DNA of 64,000 nucleotides, taken from positions 124,001 to 188,000 of the forward strand of contig NZ_LNBY01000020.1 in the NCBI RefSeq assembly GCF_001542855.1, written 5' to 3'. The DNA is from Erythrobacter sp. AP23 (GTDB lineage: Bacteria; Pseudomonadota; Alphaproteobacteria; Sphingomonadales; Sphingomonadaceae). The notes beneath the pieces were generated by a model. The model was not told the DNA's origin, searched no databases, and saw only the letters and a list, made by a program, of their open reading frames with translations. The first letter of the stretch is position 1, and each line of letters begins with the position of its first letter. The position numbers and the translations under genes were made by a program. This document shows positions 9,667 through 19,439 of the stretch, piece after piece.

Positions 9667-10788
9667 ATGACCGACCTTTTCGACAATCCCATCGGTCTCG
9701 ACGGCTTCGAATTCGTCGAATTCTGCGCACCCGAGAAGGGTGTCATCGAGCCGGTTTTCCAGGCGATGGGCTTCACTCTGGTGGCCAAGCACCGTTCCAA
9801 GGATGTCGACTTGTGGCGCCAGGGCCAGATAAACCTTATCCTCAACTACGAACCCAAAAGCGCGGCGTGGTTTTTCGCACGCGAACATGGACCCTCGGCC
9901 TGCGGCATGGGTTTCCGCGTTCGTGACGCGCGAAAGGCTTATGCCGAACTTCTGGCCCGTGGCGCCGAGCCTGTCGCGGTCCAGACCGGGCCGATGGAAC
10001 TGCACATTCCCGCCATCCGCGGCATCGGCGGCGCGATCGTTTACCTGATCGACCGCTACGAGGATGCGCAAGGCAACGGCCTCTCGATCTACGACATCGA
10101 TTTCGAGTATCTGCCGGGTGTCGAGAAGCACCCGGTCGGCGCCGGCTTCAACGTGATCGATCACTTGACCCACAACGTCTACAACGGTCGCATGAAGTAC
10201 TGGGCCGATTACTACGAGACGCTCTTCAACTTCCGCGAAATCCGCTTCTTCGACATCAAGGGTGAATACACGGGCCTGACCTCGAAGGCGCTCACTGCGC
10301 CTGACGGCAAGATCCGCATCCCGCTCAACGAAGAGGGCGAAGGCGGCAAAGGCCAGATCGAAGAGTTCCTCAAAGAGTTCAACGGGGAAGGCATTCAGCA
10401 CATCGCGCTGATCTGTGACGATCTTGTGAAGTGCTGGGACAATCTCAAGGACCTCGGCGTGCCCTTCATGAGCGCGCCGCCCGAAACCTATTACGAGATG
10501 CTGCCCGATCGTCTGCCCGGCCACGGTGAACCTGTCGACGAACTCAAGAGGCGCGGTATCCTGCTCGACGGCGCCACCGAGGGCGGCCAGCCGCGACTGC
10601 TGCTGCAGATCTTCGCCGAAGCGCAGGTCGGGCCGGTGTTTTTCGAGTTCATCCAGCGCAAGGGCGACGAGGGCTTTGGCGAGGGCAACTTCAAGGCGTT
10701 GTTCGACTCGATGGAACGCGACCAGATCCGTCGGGGCGTGCTGAGCGTCGATGAGGCGAAGTCGGAGGAATCGGAGCCTGCGGAATGA
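9667..10788 (+). CDS. hppD: 4-hydroxyphenylpyruvate dioxygenase
   Basis: A 373-residue, full-length HPPD that turns 4-hydroxyphenylpyruvate into homogentisate, the second step of tyrosine breakdown. It has two VOC modules; the C-terminal one carries the iron ligands His166 (VIDHLTHNV), His245 (IQHIALI) and Glu327 (FFEFIQRKG). There is a 46-base gap after sdaA with a purine-rich RBS (taggagcaaatc), and the stop overlaps the next gene (ATGA). It forms an operon with maiA and fahA downstream; the aminotransferase that would supply its substrate is at about 15.5 kb. Confidence 0.97.
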   Translation: MTDLFDNPIGLDGFEFVEFCAPEKGVIEPVFQAMGFTLVAKHRSKDVDLWRQGQINLILNYEPKSAAWFFAREHGPSACGMGFRVRDARKAYAELLARGAEPVAVQTGPMELHIPAIRGIGGAIVYLIDRYEDAQGNGLSIYDIDFEYLPGVEKHPVGAGFNVIDHLTHNVYNGRMKYWADYYETLFNFREIRFFDIKGEYTGLTSKALTAPDGKIRIPLNEEGEGGKGQIEEFLKEFNGEGIQHIALICDDLVKCWDNLKDLGVPFMSAPPETYYEMLPDRLPGHGEPVDELKRRGILLDGATEGGQPRLLLQIFAEAQVGPVFFEFIQRKGDEGFGEGNFKALFDSMERDQIRRGVLSVDEAKSEESEPAE

Positions 10789-11354
10789 TCGACATGGTAA
10801 CTCATCCCGTCAGGCTTGGCGGCGTCCACCACGCCGCCTATCGCTGCAAGGACGCAAAGGAAACGGTCGAGTGGTACGGTCGGGTGCTCGGCATGGATTA
10901 CACCACTGCCTTCGCCGAGGACCACGTGCCCTCGACCGGCGAGTACGATCCCTACATGCACGTCTTCCTCGATGCGGGGAACGGCAACATCCTCGCCTTT
11001 TTCGAGCTGCCCAACCAGTCCGACATGGGCAAGGACCCGAACACCCCCGGCTGGGTCCAGCACCTCGCCTTCCGGGTCGGCAGCGAAGCGGAATTGCTGA
11101 CCGCCCAGGCGCATATCGAGGGCGAAGGTATCGACGTGCTCGGCCCAACGCATCACGGCATTTTCAGGTCGATATACTTCTTTGATCCCAACGGTCACCG
11201 GGTCGAACTCGCAGCCGACATCGGCACCGACGAGCAATATGCAGAGCTTAAGCGCGTCGCCCCGCTGATGCTCGACGAATGGAGCCAGACCAAGAAAGCT
11301 CCGCGCCATGCTGACTGGCTGCACGAGATCGCCCGGAAGGAGCACGAGGTTTGA
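10785..11354 (+). CDS. VOC-superfamily dioxygenase-like protein
   Basis: A 189-residue vicinal-oxygen-chelate protein with a probable 2-His-1-Glu metal site: GGVHHAAY near the N-terminus, WVQHLAFRV in the middle and [10 protein letters not shown] near residue 145. That ligand pattern is shared with type I extradiol dioxygenases and glyoxalases. It lies in an overlapping run between hppD (ATGA) and maiA (TTGA), exactly where homogentisate 1,2-dioxygenase would act. A ring-cleavage or auxiliary role in the homogentisate step is inference from position and ligands. The C-terminal 45 residues ([14 protein letters not shown] region) are outside the VOC core and unexplained. Confidence 0.85.
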   Translation: MIDMVTHPVRLGGVHHAAYRCKDAKETVEWYGRVLGMDYTTAFAEDHVPSTGEYDPYMHVFLDAGNGNILAFFELPNQSDMGKDPNTPGWVQHLAFRVGSEAELLTAQAHIEGEGIDVLGPTHHGIFRSIYFFDPNGHRVELAADIGTDEQYAELKRVAPLMLDEWSQTKKAPRHADWLHEIARKEHEV

Positions 11355-12013
11355 AGCTGTATGGCTACTTCCGCTCATCGACCAGCTACCGCCTGCGCAT
11401 CGCACTCAACCTCAAGGGGCTGGATTACGACTATGTTCCTGTGAACCTCGTGGAGGCCGAACAGAAGGGCGAGGCCTATGTCAGCCGCAATCCCTTCGGT
11501 TCGGTGCCGCTGCTTGAGGCCGACGGGCGCGACCGGGCGCAGTCGACGGCACAGCTCGAATGGCTCGACGAGGCCTATCCCGAACCGGCTCTGCTGCCGA
11601 AGGGTGCAGAGGACCGCTTCACCGCGCGCGAACTCACGTATGCGATCGCCACCGAAACGCATGCGGTGAACAACCTCCCGGTGCTCAAATACCTCGCCGA
11701 TCGGCTCGGCCATTCGCAGGACGAGATTGCCACTTGGTACCGTCACTGGTTGAAGCGGACCTTCGATCCGGTGGAAGAGCGGCTCGCCCAGCTTGGCACC
11801 GGCGATTTCCTGTTCCACACGCCGGGCCTCTTCGAAGTCGTGCTGCTGCCGCAGGTCTACAACGCGCGCCGCTTCGATTTCGACTTTTCGGACCACCCCC
11901 ACATCACCCGGATCGAGAGCGCCTGCCTCTCTCACGAGGCCTTTGCACGCGCCTATCCCGACAACCAGATCGACAGCCCCGACTATAAGGGGCCGCAAGG
12001 AGAGACAGAATGA
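11351..12013 (+). CDS. maiA: Maleylacetoacetate isomerase (zeta-class GST)
   Basis: A 220-residue zeta-class glutathione transferase that isomerises maleylacetoacetate to fumarylacetoacetate using glutathione. It opens with the family signature YFRSSTSYRLRIALNLKG, whose Ser/Ser/Thr loop activates glutathione, and NPFGSVPLL gives the thioredoxin-fold cis-Pro region. The C-terminal helical domain contains ETHAVNNLPVLKYL. The start is a TTG that overlaps the upstream VOC stop (TTGA); no ATG precedes the conserved region. The stop overlaps fahA (ATGA). Together with hppD and fahA it defines tyrosine catabolism. Confidence 0.95.
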   Translation: MKLYGYFRSSTSYRLRIALNLKGLDYDYVPVNLVEAEQKGEAYVSRNPFGSVPLLEADGRDRAQSTAQLEWLDEAYPEPALLPKGAEDRFTARELTYAIATETHAVNNLPVLKYLADRLGHSQDEIATWYRHWLKRTFDPVEERLAQLGTGDFLFHTPGLFEVVLLPQVYNARRFDFDFSDHPHITRIESACLSHEAFARAYPDNQIDSPDYKGPQGETE

Positions 12014-13020
12014 AGCTCGCCACACTCAAAGACGGGACGCGCGACGGCAAGCTGGTTGTTGTCTCGAAAGACCTCATCCGCCACTGTGCCGCCGACAATA
12101 TCGCACCAACGCTGCAGGCCGCGCTCGACAACTGGGACGAAATCGCCCCGATGCTGGAGGCGCTCTACACTCGGGTTGAGAACGAAACCGTCCCCTGCCA
12201 GACCTTCGATGAACGCGAAGCACACTCCCCCTTGCCGCGCGCCTACCAATGGGCCGACGGCAGCGCCTACATCAACCACGTCGAACTGGTGCGCAAAGCT
12301 CGCGGCGCCGAGGTCCCCGAGAGCTTCTATCACGATCCATTGATGTACCAGGGCGGCAGCGATGGATTTCTGCCTCCGCGCGCCGACATTCCGCTCAAGG
12401 ACACGAGTTGGGGCTGCGACATGGAAGGCGAGATTGCAGTCATCACCGACGATGTGCCGATGGGCGTATCCAGCGAAAAGGCGGTTGATCACATCAAACT
12501 GGTCATGCTGGTGAACGACGTGTCCTTGCGCGGCCTGATACCGGGCGAACTCGCCAAGGGGTTCGGCTTCTTCCAGTCCAAGCCGGCCAGTGCATTTAGT
12601 CCGGTCGCTGTTACGCCCGACGAACTCGGCGATGCGTGGCAGGGCAGCGTCATCCACCTGCCGCTGATGGTCGATTACAACGGGGAACCCTTTGGCCGCG
12701 CAAACGCCGGTGTCGATGCGACCTTCAGCCTTGCCGACCTCATTGCCCATGCGGCAAAGACGCGCAGTCTTGGAGCGGGGACGATCATCGGTTCAGGCAC
12801 CGTCTCGAACCAGGGGCCCGATGGCGATCCGGGCAAGCCGGTCAGGGAAGGCGGTCTTGGCTACAGCTGCATCGCCGAAATCCGCATGATCGAGACCATC
12901 GCCGACGGTGAGCCCTCGACGCGATTCATGGTACCAGGCGACACCGTGCGGGTCGAAATGCGCGATGCCGAAGGTCACTCGATCTTTGGCACGATCGAGC
13001 AAAAGGTCGTGCAAGCTTGA
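12010..13020 (+). CDS. fahA: Fumarylacetoacetate hydrolase family protein (fumarylacetoacetase)
   Basis: A 336-residue FAH-family enzyme expected to cleave fumarylacetoacetate to fumarate and acetoacetate, the last step of tyrosine breakdown. The metal site is visible as DMEGEIAVI (ExE) and VNDVSLRGL (Asp), and the C-terminal part has GSGTVSNQ and PGDTVRVEMRD. It is the short, bacterial FAH form that begins MKLATLKDG rather than the longer animal form. ATGA overlap with maiA. It is the last gene of the overlapping run; 45 bases separate it from the protease. Confidence 0.92.
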   Translation: MKLATLKDGTRDGKLVVVSKDLIRHCAADNIAPTLQAALDNWDEIAPMLEALYTRVENETVPCQTFDEREAHSPLPRAYQWADGSAYINHVELVRKARGAEVPESFYHDPLMYQGGSDGFLPPRADIPLKDTSWGCDMEGEIAVITDDVPMGVSSEKAVDHIKLVMLVNDVSLRGLIPGELAKGFGFFQSKPASAFSPVAVTPDELGDAWQGSVIHLPLMVDYNGEPFGRANAGVDATFSLADLIAHAAKTRSLGAGTIIGSGTVSNQGPDGDPGKPVREGGLGYSCIAEIRMIETIADGEPSTRFMVPGDTVRVEMRDAEGHSIFGTIEQKVVQA

Positions 13021-13065
13021 AGGCAAAAAAATGATTGGCGCCGAGAAGCGGAGTGGGAGGCTCAG

Positions 13066-15480
13066 ATGAGAACCAGTGTTGTCGCAATATTGCTGGCGAG
13101 TGCGTTAAGCCCGCAGTTCATGATCGATCAGGCCGCTGCACGGGAAGCTGCGCCCGTTGCCGACGCCGTCTCGTCCTCGATGCCGATCGCCATTCAACGT
13201 GATCTCGCAAACGGTAGGCTTATTCTAACCCTCCCCCCGCCGGGCGCAGATGGCGTTTCGGCCCAGGTCATCCACACGATGGTCCTGCGTTCGGGGCTTG
13301 GGTCTGCTCCAACGCTTCTCGATCGCGGGCGGCTGAGCCCGTCCCAATTGCTCTTATTTCGACAGCTGGGCAAGAAGGTGGCTCTCGAGTATGCTAATCC
13401 CCGCTTTCGCGATGCGAGCGGCGCGACAAGCAGGGACTTTGCATCGTCGATCATCGCCATGCTGGAAGTGATCGAGACGAAGGCAGATGGTTCGCTCGTC
13501 GTAGAACTGGATGGGCTCTCATCGCTCGATCTGCTCGGAATTGTTGCGTCGCTCAACCAGTCTGAAGATCCATTGGGCACCGGTAGTGGTGGTCAGGGTG
13601 CGGGCTCGGACTTCTCGATTGACGCCAAGGCCAGCGCGTTCGATCCCGCCTCGTTGCAGAGTTTCCCCAAGAATATTGAACTGGATGCGGTCCAGACATT
13701 CACCTCGAAGACACCGGGCGCAGAGGTCGGGAACATTGCGCCCTATCCAAGTTCCACCTCATTCCGAATCCGCCATAGCTTCACCCTCCTACCCGATGCG
13801 GGTTATGAGATACGCCCATTCGATCCGAGGATTGGCGGCTTTTCTACCCAGACCTATGATTTCGGCGCGCCTCTGGGCGACGATGTCGTGCAGGACGTAG
13901 CAAACAGATTTCGCCTTGTCCGGACCGATCCCAATGCACCCAGATCGAGGGTCGAAAATCCGATCGTTTTCTATGTCGATCGCAATGCCCCCGATGCCAT
14001 GCGCACGGCGATAATCGAAGGCGCTTCCTGGTGGACGGAGGCGTTCGACAAGGCCGGTTTTATCGATGCATTCCGGGTAGAATTGCTTCCGGAAGGCGTC
14101 GATCCCTCTGATGGCCGATACAACGTAATCACCTGGGTCGATCGCGCGACGCGTGGTTGGTCCTATGGACAAACGGTCGTCGACCCGCGGACGGGCGAAA
14201 TTCTGAGAGGCGTGGTTGTTCTGGGTTCACTGCGGTTGAGACAAGACACTCTCTTGTTGGAAGCCTTCGTCGGTGCCGGGGCTACGGGCGGTGGGGGGAG
14301 CAACGACCCTGCGCAAGCGGCGTTGGCCAGACTGAGGCAGCTTGCCGCGCACGAAATCGGCCATACTCTGGGCCTGGCCCACAACTTTGCTGCAAGCCGC
14401 TTCAGGCGAGCGTCAGTCATGGACTATCCTGCACCGCGCATTCGGTTCGTAGATGGCAAGTTCGATCTCAGTGATGCTTACGGCGTGGGACTGGGGGCGT
14501 GGGACCTCATGTCGATCGACTGGCTCTATGGTGCCCAACCTGGCAGCGACGCGGAAAGAAAGGCTCAGGCTGCAGCAGCGTCGGGAATACGATACGTACA
14601 GGATGGCGAAGCCCGTGCCCCATCTTCAGGCAATGCCTTTGGAGCCATGTGGGACGACGGTTCGGATCCCGTCGCCGAATTGGAGCGCATTTATGCTCTG
14701 CGCGCGCGCGCCCTGTCGCGGTTTGGCCAAACAAATATCGCGCTTGGGCGCGAGGTCGCAGAGTTGCGGCGCAGATTCGTGCCTTTGTGGCTCTTTCATC
14801 GCTATCAGGCCGAAGCCGCTGCCAAGCTTATCGGCGGCTATGACTATTCGTATTCGGTTGCCGGAAGCTATGGCCACGGTACGACCGCGATTGACGAGTC
14901 GAGCCAGCGCCTGGCGCTTCAGAACCTGCTGTCGGCTCTGGAACCCGACTTTCTGACCGTTCCGGCCTCGCTGATTCCCGCCCTGTCCGCTGGCAGAAAT
15001 GGCTCTCCAAACCGGCAGTTCGACGTCGAGATCATGCCCACCGCAGGGCCCAGCATATTCGATCCTTTTGTGGCGAGCGAGATCGGTGCAGAAATCGTCT
15101 TGAGGCTACTGCTCGAACCGAGCCGACTTGATCGGATGTTGGTCCAGGCGAACGCCGACTCATCGGCCCCCTTGGTGGATCAACTCTTCGACGGATTGCA
15201 CGATGTTGCGATGCGCGGTTCGCAGAGTCTGGTCGCCCAGCGCATCGCGAGCAGGACCATCGCCGATGTGATGGCTCTAGCCCACGATCCCAAAGCATCG
15301 CCTTCGGCAAGGATTCTTGCCGAAGAATGGCTCCAAAGAGCCGCGCGCGAACTCGAGTCACGCCGCGGAGGCGGTCATTGGGCGCAAATGCTGGCCGAGG
15401 TAATCCGTGATCAGGACCGTCGCGCAGAGTTTCTCAGGCTCAATCGCCCGCCACAAATTCCGCCCGGGGCGCCCATCTGA
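13066..15480 (+). CDS. Secreted zinc metalloprotease (metzincin-type, DUF5117-like)
   Basis: An 804-residue secreted protease. A Sec signal peptide covers about residues 1-25. The zinc site is HEIGHTLGLAH (His429, Glu430, His433, His439), with a candidate Met-turn in SVMDYPAP about 20 residues later, which places it among metzincins. The N-terminal 300 residues resemble the DUF5117 region found in large bacterial zinc-dependent proteases. A glycine-rich loop (GAGATGGGG) precedes the active site. It would make peptides for the TonB receptor and S9 peptidase of the same block. I base the family on the motif; substrate specificity is unknown. Confidence 0.88.
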   Translation: MRTSVVAILLASALSPQFMIDQAAAREAAPVADAVSSSMPIAIQRDLANGRLILTLPPPGADGVSAQVIHTMVLRSGLGSAPTLLDRGRLSPSQLLLFRQLGKKVALEYANPRFRDASGATSRDFASSIIAMLEVIETKADGSLVVELDGLSSLDLLGIVASLNQSEDPLGTGSGGQGAGSDFSIDAKASAFDPASLQSFPKNIELDAVQTFTSKTPGAEVGNIAPYPSSTSFRIRHSFTLLPDAGYEIRPFDPRIGGFSTQTYDFGAPLGDDVVQDVANRFRLVRTDPNAPRSRVENPIVFYVDRNAPDAMRTAIIEGASWWTEAFDKAGFIDAFRVELLPEGVDPSDGRYNVITWVDRATRGWSYGQTVVDPRTGEILRGVVVLGSLRLRQDTLLLEAFVGAGATGGGGSNDPAQAALARLRQLAAHEIGHTLGLAHNFAASRFRRASVMDYPAPRIRFVDGKFDLSDAYGVGLGAWDLMSIDWLYGAQPGSDAERKAQAAAASGIRYVQDGEARAPSSGNAFGAMWDDGSDPVAELERIYALRARALSRFGQTNIALGREVAELRRRFVPLWLFHRYQAEAAAKLIGGYDYSYSVAGSYGHGTTAIDESSQRLALQNLLSALEPDFLTVPASLIPALSAGRNGSPNRQFDVEIMPTAGPSIFDPFVASEIGAEIVLRLLLEPSRLDRMLVQANADSSAPLVDQLFDGLHDVAMRGSQSLVAQRIASRTIADVMALAHDPKASPSARILAEEWLQRAARELESRRGGGHWAQMLAEVIRDQDRRAEFLRLNRPPQIPPGAPI

Positions 15481-15529
15481 ATCGACAATCGCGCAGCGAC
15501 CAGAGGCACCGAAAGCTAAGGAGATATGC

Positions 15530-16717
15530 GTGTTCGAGCATCTCGAAGATAAGGAACCAGATAAGCTTCTGGGCCTGATCAAACTCTACGCGAATGATAC
15601 GCGGTCTGAGAAGATCGACTTGGGTGTCGGCGTCTATCGCACTGCCGAAGGAAAAACCCCGGTGTTCAGCGCGATCAAAAAAGCCGAACGGTTCCTTTTG
15701 GAGAACCAGGAGAGCAAGTCGTATCTGGGGCCCGAGGGCGACGCGGGTTTTGCAGAGGCGCTCTTGCCAATAGTTTTCGGTGCCGATCAAGAAATCCATG
15801 AGAAAACGCTCAGGCTCCAGACCCCGGGCGGCACGGGCGCCGTACGCATGGCCGCCGCGTTGGTTGCGCGGGCCGGAGTTACGCGGATTCATCTGGGCCT
15901 GCCAAGCTGGCCCAACCACGCGCAGATATTTGATGATATCGGGCTTTCGGTGAATGGCTTCGTTCATGCGGATCCTGCAAGCGGACAAGCCGATTTCGCC
16001 GCTCTCTTGCAGACGATCGAAGATGCAAGTCCTGGAGACGCGGTAATCTTGCATGCCTGTTGCCATAATCCCACCGGCATTGATTACACCACCAAACGGT
16101 GGGAAGAGATCGCCTCCGCCCTGCTGGAAAACGGCGTTCTCCCGATCGTCGACTTTGCCTATCAGGGACTTGGCTCCGGTCTTGAAGACGATGCGCAGGG
16201 GGTCAGGATCCTTGCCGCTCGAATGCCGGAACTGCTTGTTGCTTACAGTTGTGACAAGAACTTCGGGCTCTATCGCGATCGAGTGGGGGCGCTCTTCGCT
16301 GTTGTTCAAGCCGAGGGCTCTCGAGCCAAATGCCTTTCCAACCTCAACGAACTTGCGCGGGCTTGCTGGTCGATGCCTCCCGATCACGGGGCAGCCGCCG
16401 CGCGCATCGTCCTGGAAGATGAGCAACTGCGACGAGAATGGAAGGAAGAGCTGGAGGCGATGCGAGAACGCCTCCAACGCATGAGATATCTTCTGTCCAA
16501 GGCCGACGAACAGGTCCCGAATATCGGACTGGGCGCACTCGCCAATGGCCATGGGATGTTCGCCATGCTCGAGCTCTCGAGCGCGCAGATCTTGTCTCTC
16601 AGGGATGATCACGCTGTCTATATAGCGCCATCTGGTCGCATCAGCCTCGCCGGATTGACTGAACAGAACATCTATCGCCTGGTGCAATCCCTCAGCGAGG
16701 TCTGCCCCCACACCTAG
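15530..16717 (+). CDS. Aromatic amino acid aminotransferase (class I)
   Basis: A 395-residue class I PLP aminotransferase of the TyrB/AspC group. Key residues: Asp208 and Tyr211 in VDFAYQG, PLP lysine Lys243 in SCDKNFGLY, HACCHNPTGID and GRISLAG near the C-terminus. I place the start at a GTG at 15530, because it has an excellent AAGGAG 7 bases upstream and gives the usual family N-terminus FEHL; the frame is open further left. In this context it most likely converts tyrosine to 4-hydroxyphenylpyruvate and feeds hppD, although TyrB-type enzymes also act on aspartate. Confidence 0.92.
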   Translation: MFEHLEDKEPDKLLGLIKLYANDTRSEKIDLGVGVYRTAEGKTPVFSAIKKAERFLLENQESKSYLGPEGDAGFAEALLPIVFGADQEIHEKTLRLQTPGGTGAVRMAAALVARAGVTRIHLGLPSWPNHAQIFDDIGLSVNGFVHADPASGQADFAALLQTIEDASPGDAVILHACCHNPTGIDYTTKRWEEIASALLENGVLPIVDFAYQGLGSGLEDDAQGVRILAARMPELLVAYSCDKNFGLYRDRVGALFAVVQAEGSRAKCLSNLNELARACWSMPPDHGAAAARIVLEDEQLRREWKEELEAMRERLQRMRYLLSKADEQVPNIGLGALANGHGMFAMLELSSAQILSLRDDHAVYIAPSGRISLAGLTEQNIYRLVQSLSEVCPHT

Positions 16718-16838
16718 GCCTCAATCCTAACCGTCGCGAAAGAGCGCGAGCGAAATCTTCACCTCCACACGTTTCCTCGCGCACGATGCCAAAACACCGA
16801 CATCCAACCGACAATGTGACTTAAAAAAGGGTTTACAA

Positions 16839-17993
16839 GTGAGCGATATCCGAATCGATGCTGACTTCGACAGCGGCAAAATCGAAGTATTGTCGATTTC
16901 CGGCGCCAGTGCGATGCTGGCAATCCCGCTCGATACCAAGAGCGAGTTCAAGCAGTGGTTTCACTTCCGCGTGGCCGGCGCCGCAGGTCGCGAACTGGTG
17001 TTGAAGATCACCGATCTGGAGACCAGCGCATACCCCGGAGGCTGGCCCGGCTATGATGCCTGCGTGTCTGAAGACCGGCATTCTTGGCTGCGTGCCTCTT
17101 CCAGCTACAGCAAGGAGGAGGATGGCGGCACGCTCACCATCCGCCACACTCCCGCTAGTGACTTGGTGTGGTTTGCCTATTTCGTACCCTATTCGATGGA
17201 ACGGCACCACGATCTCGTCGCCCAGGCTGCTGTCAGCGAAGACGTAGATTATCGCTGTCTCGGTACGACGCTCGACGGACAGCCAATCGACTGCCTCGAA
17301 ATGGGCCAAGGCGATTTCAACGTGTGGCTCTATGCGCGCCAGCATCCAGGGGAAACGCAGGCAGAATGGTGGATGGAAGGCGCACTTGAAGTGCTGACCA
17401 ATCCCGCAGACAGCGTTGGGCGATTGCTCCGGAAGCGGTGCCGGTTCTTTATCGTGCCAAACTGCAATCCCGACGGATCGCGTCGTGGGAATTTGCGTGT
17501 CAATGCGGCAGGGATCAATCTAAACCGCGAATGGGCCGAACCCTCTCTGGAGAGAAGTCCGGAGGTCCTCGCCATCCGGAACCGGATGGACGAGACTGGC
17601 GTCCATTTCGCCATCGATGTGCACGGCGACGAAGCGATACCGGTGGCATTCATCGCCGGGTTCGAAGGCATTCCGCACTGGAGCGACGAACAAGGCGAAG
17701 GTTTCTACAGATTCGAAAGGATTCTCGATCGCCGAACGCCGGACTTCCAGACCGAGCAGGGCTACGCCAAAGCCAAGCGAGGTGAAGCCAATCTAAAAAT
17801 CAGCGGGAACCAGGTGGCTGAAAGATACGGAGCTGTCGCGATGACGCTTGAAATGCCTTTTAAGGATAATCCCGCTGATCCTGAGCCAAAGCAGCCTTGG
17901 TCACCCGAGCGTTGCAAGCAGCTGGCGCGCGATTGCCTCGCCAGCCTCCTTGAGTGGCTGGATCCAGAAGAAGAGAGCAGTGCCATGTTGTGA
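16839..17993 (+). CDS. M14-family zinc carboxypeptidase (cytosolic carboxypeptidase-like)
   Basis: A 384-residue M14 metallocarboxypeptidase of the bacterial cytosolic-carboxypeptidase-like type. An N-terminal beta-sandwich domain (about 1-125) precedes the catalytic domain with HPGE (His169, Glu172), the third zinc ligand His262 in AIDVHGDEA and the general base Glu338 in [10 protein letters not shown]. There is no signal peptide, so it acts in the cytoplasm, probably trimming imported peptides. A GTG start is used; an aaaaaaggg RBS is close by. It is 121 bases from the aminotransferase and may be a separate transcription unit. Confidence 0.9.
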   Translation: MSDIRIDADFDSGKIEVLSISGASAMLAIPLDTKSEFKQWFHFRVAGAAGRELVLKITDLETSAYPGGWPGYDACVSEDRHSWLRASSSYSKEEDGGTLTIRHTPASDLVWFAYFVPYSMERHHDLVAQAAVSEDVDYRCLGTTLDGQPIDCLEMGQGDFNVWLYARQHPGETQAEWWMEGALEVLTNPADSVGRLLRKRCRFFIVPNCNPDGSRRGNLRVNAAGINLNREWAEPSLERSPEVLAIRNRMDETGVHFAIDVHGDEAIPVAFIAGFEGIPHWSDEQGEGFYRFERILDRRTPDFQTEQGYAKAKRGEANLKISGNQVAERYGAVAMTLEMPFKDNPADPEPKQPWSPERCKQLARDCLASLLEWLDPEEESSAML

Positions 17994-18011
17994 CAAGGAT
18001 ACGAGGAACCT

Positions 18012-18041
18012 GTTCGGCTAACATAGGGGAGCGAGCCGAAC
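18012..18041 (+). terminator. Inverted repeat after the carboxypeptidase (possible terminator)
   Basis: An 8-bp inverted repeat, gttcggct at 18012-18019 and agccgaac at 18034-18041, sits 19 bases after the M14 stop codon. There is no T-run, so it may be a weak terminator or a processing hairpin. Confidence 0.35.
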
Positions 18042-18190
18042 TTCGCGTGTCATATCGGCAGCCAAAATCGTTTCGATCGTCCTGAGCGGCCTTCGGGGTC
18101 GCCGATAGTTACGTATCAAACTTCATTTACAAACAACAAGCCGTATTCAAGCGATATTGGCTGCGAAATATGTTCAGGAGAATAACCCAC

Positions 18191-18505
18191 ATGCCAGAAT
18201 TAAGTTCAGCACAGCTCGACGAGATCTTGCTTTTGAATGCTGGTTGGCAGCTATCCGAAGACAAAAGGAAAATTCACACAAAATTGCGGTTCGAAGATTT
18301 TGCGAAGGCATGGGGATTTATGACCGAGATTGCAATTGAGGCAGAAAAAATCAATCACCATCCGGAGTGGGCTAATGTTTACAATAGGGTTGATCTTAGC
18401 CTGACCACCCATGATGCAAGCGGTTTGACTGAACTCGATCTCAGGCTAGCCAAAAAAATCGATAAGGCAATTAATTGCCGCCGTGTCAGTGTGGAAGGAG
18501 CCTGA
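18191..18505 (+). CDS. phhB: Pterin-4a-carbinolamine dehydratase
   Basis: A 104-residue PCD/DCoH-family enzyme that dehydrates 4a-hydroxytetrahydropterin, the cofactor product of phenylalanine hydroxylase. The signature INHHPEW followed by [13 protein letters not shown] is complete. An in-frame ATG exists at 18170, but the ATG at 18191 is preferred because an aggag sits about 10 bases upstream of it. The DNA is visibly AT-richer than the tyrosine operon. Five bases separate its stop from the SDR start, and the two probably form a pterin-recycling pair for a PhhA encoded elsewhere. Confidence 0.93.
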   Translation: MPELSSAQLDEILLLNAGWQLSEDKRKIHTKLRFEDFAKAWGFMTEIAIEAEKINHHPEWANVYNRVDLSLTTHDASGLTELDLRLAKKIDKAINCRRVSVEGA

Positions 18506-18509
18506 TCTA

Positions 18510-19172
18510 ATGTTAGTTGTTACGGGAGCAAGTGGCGCGGTCGGTCAGTCGGTGATGAACCTCGCGAAAGGCCGAGGCATTAAAGTTCTGGGTATCGATA
18601 AGGCACCCTCATCGACGTCCACTTTCAGTAGAGACGAATATATCGGCGAGATCGACCTTCTGAACCTCGACGATATGTCACTTCTAAAAGAAAAGGTGAG
18701 AAGTTTAGGCGGTAAGGTTTCTGCGTTGGCTAACATTGCTGGCGGCTTCGCTTGGAAGACGATCGAAGGTTCGGAACAGGTGGACTGGATCGACATGATG
18801 CGTATAAATTTTTTTACTGCAATGAATTCTAGTCTAGCATTACTTCCTTACATCTCTGACCGCGCCGCAATTGTGAACATTGGTGCGGCTGCGTCGATGA
18901 GGGCCGCTGCAGGCATGGCTCCATACACCTCCTCTAAGTCTGCCTTGGCACGGTTCTCTGAGGCGTTGAGTGAGGAAGTTTCCCACCGCGGAGTGCGGAT
19001 CAATATGGTTTCTCCGACGATCATCGATACACCCACGAACCGCGCAGAGATTCCTGGCGCGGACCGCGACAATTGGGTTACACCCTCGGAAGTAGCAGAA
19101 TGTGTGCTGTTTCTTGCGTCCCCCCAAAGTAGTGGCGTAAACGGCGCAAATCTTGTGGTGGGCCGGGTGTAG
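18510..19172 (+). CDS. Short-chain dehydrogenase, dihydropteridine-reductase-like
   Basis: A 220-residue SDR with the dinucleotide motif TGASGAVGQ, an NIAGG segment and the catalytic YTSSK. Its C-terminal part (IDTPTNRAEIPGAD, then W and TPSE) resembles the corresponding segment of animal quinonoid dihydropteridine reductase (LDTPMNRKSMPEAD, W, TPLE), recalled from memory rather than aligned by software. Being immediately after phhB, it most likely regenerates tetrahydropterin for phenylalanine hydroxylase. The ATG at 18510 has AAGGAG 9 bases upstream; the in-frame ATG at 18483 lies inside phhB and is less likely. AT-richer than flanking core genes. Confidence 0.82.
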   Translation: MLVVTGASGAVGQSVMNLAKGRGIKVLGIDKAPSSTSTFSRDEYIGEIDLLNLDDMSLLKEKVRSLGGKVSALANIAGGFAWKTIEGSEQVDWIDMMRINFFTAMNSSLALLPYISDRAAIVNIGAAASMRAAAGMAPYTSSKSALARFSEALSEEVSHRGVRINMVSPTIIDTPTNRAEIPGADRDNWVTPSEVAECVLFLASPQSSGVNGANLVVGRV

Positions 19173-19439
19173 TCGCCGTTGATCGGCTTTCACTTGTTGC
19201 CTGCGCGGTTTGATTAGCGCGCCGCAATTCGTCAACGGAGGACGGACTTATCGCTGCAGTTTGTGAGAATCGAATGTCAAACAAGTCCCGGCCAGCTGCG
19301 CTGAGATCAGGAGCGTCCATGAAAGCCATCATGTCGCCATGTGACGAAGCGAGGTTGCGGAGCTAGTTTCGAAGCAGCAAAGGCGCCATTACTCCGCCAG
19401 TCATATTAGGCTGCTCGATCACGTGAAGATAGCACAGCT
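19173..19439. other. Intergenic stretch, no gene seen
   Basis: About 270 bases after the SDR with only short shadow reading frames and no recognisable protein, RNA or strong hairpin. Composition is mixed and it borders a pseudogene, so it is probably decayed DNA. Confidence 0.5.

Noticed and set aside
15440-16711. Antisense frame of about 423 codons across the aminotransferase
   Set aside because: The aminotransferase has all active-site residues; the antisense has no homology.
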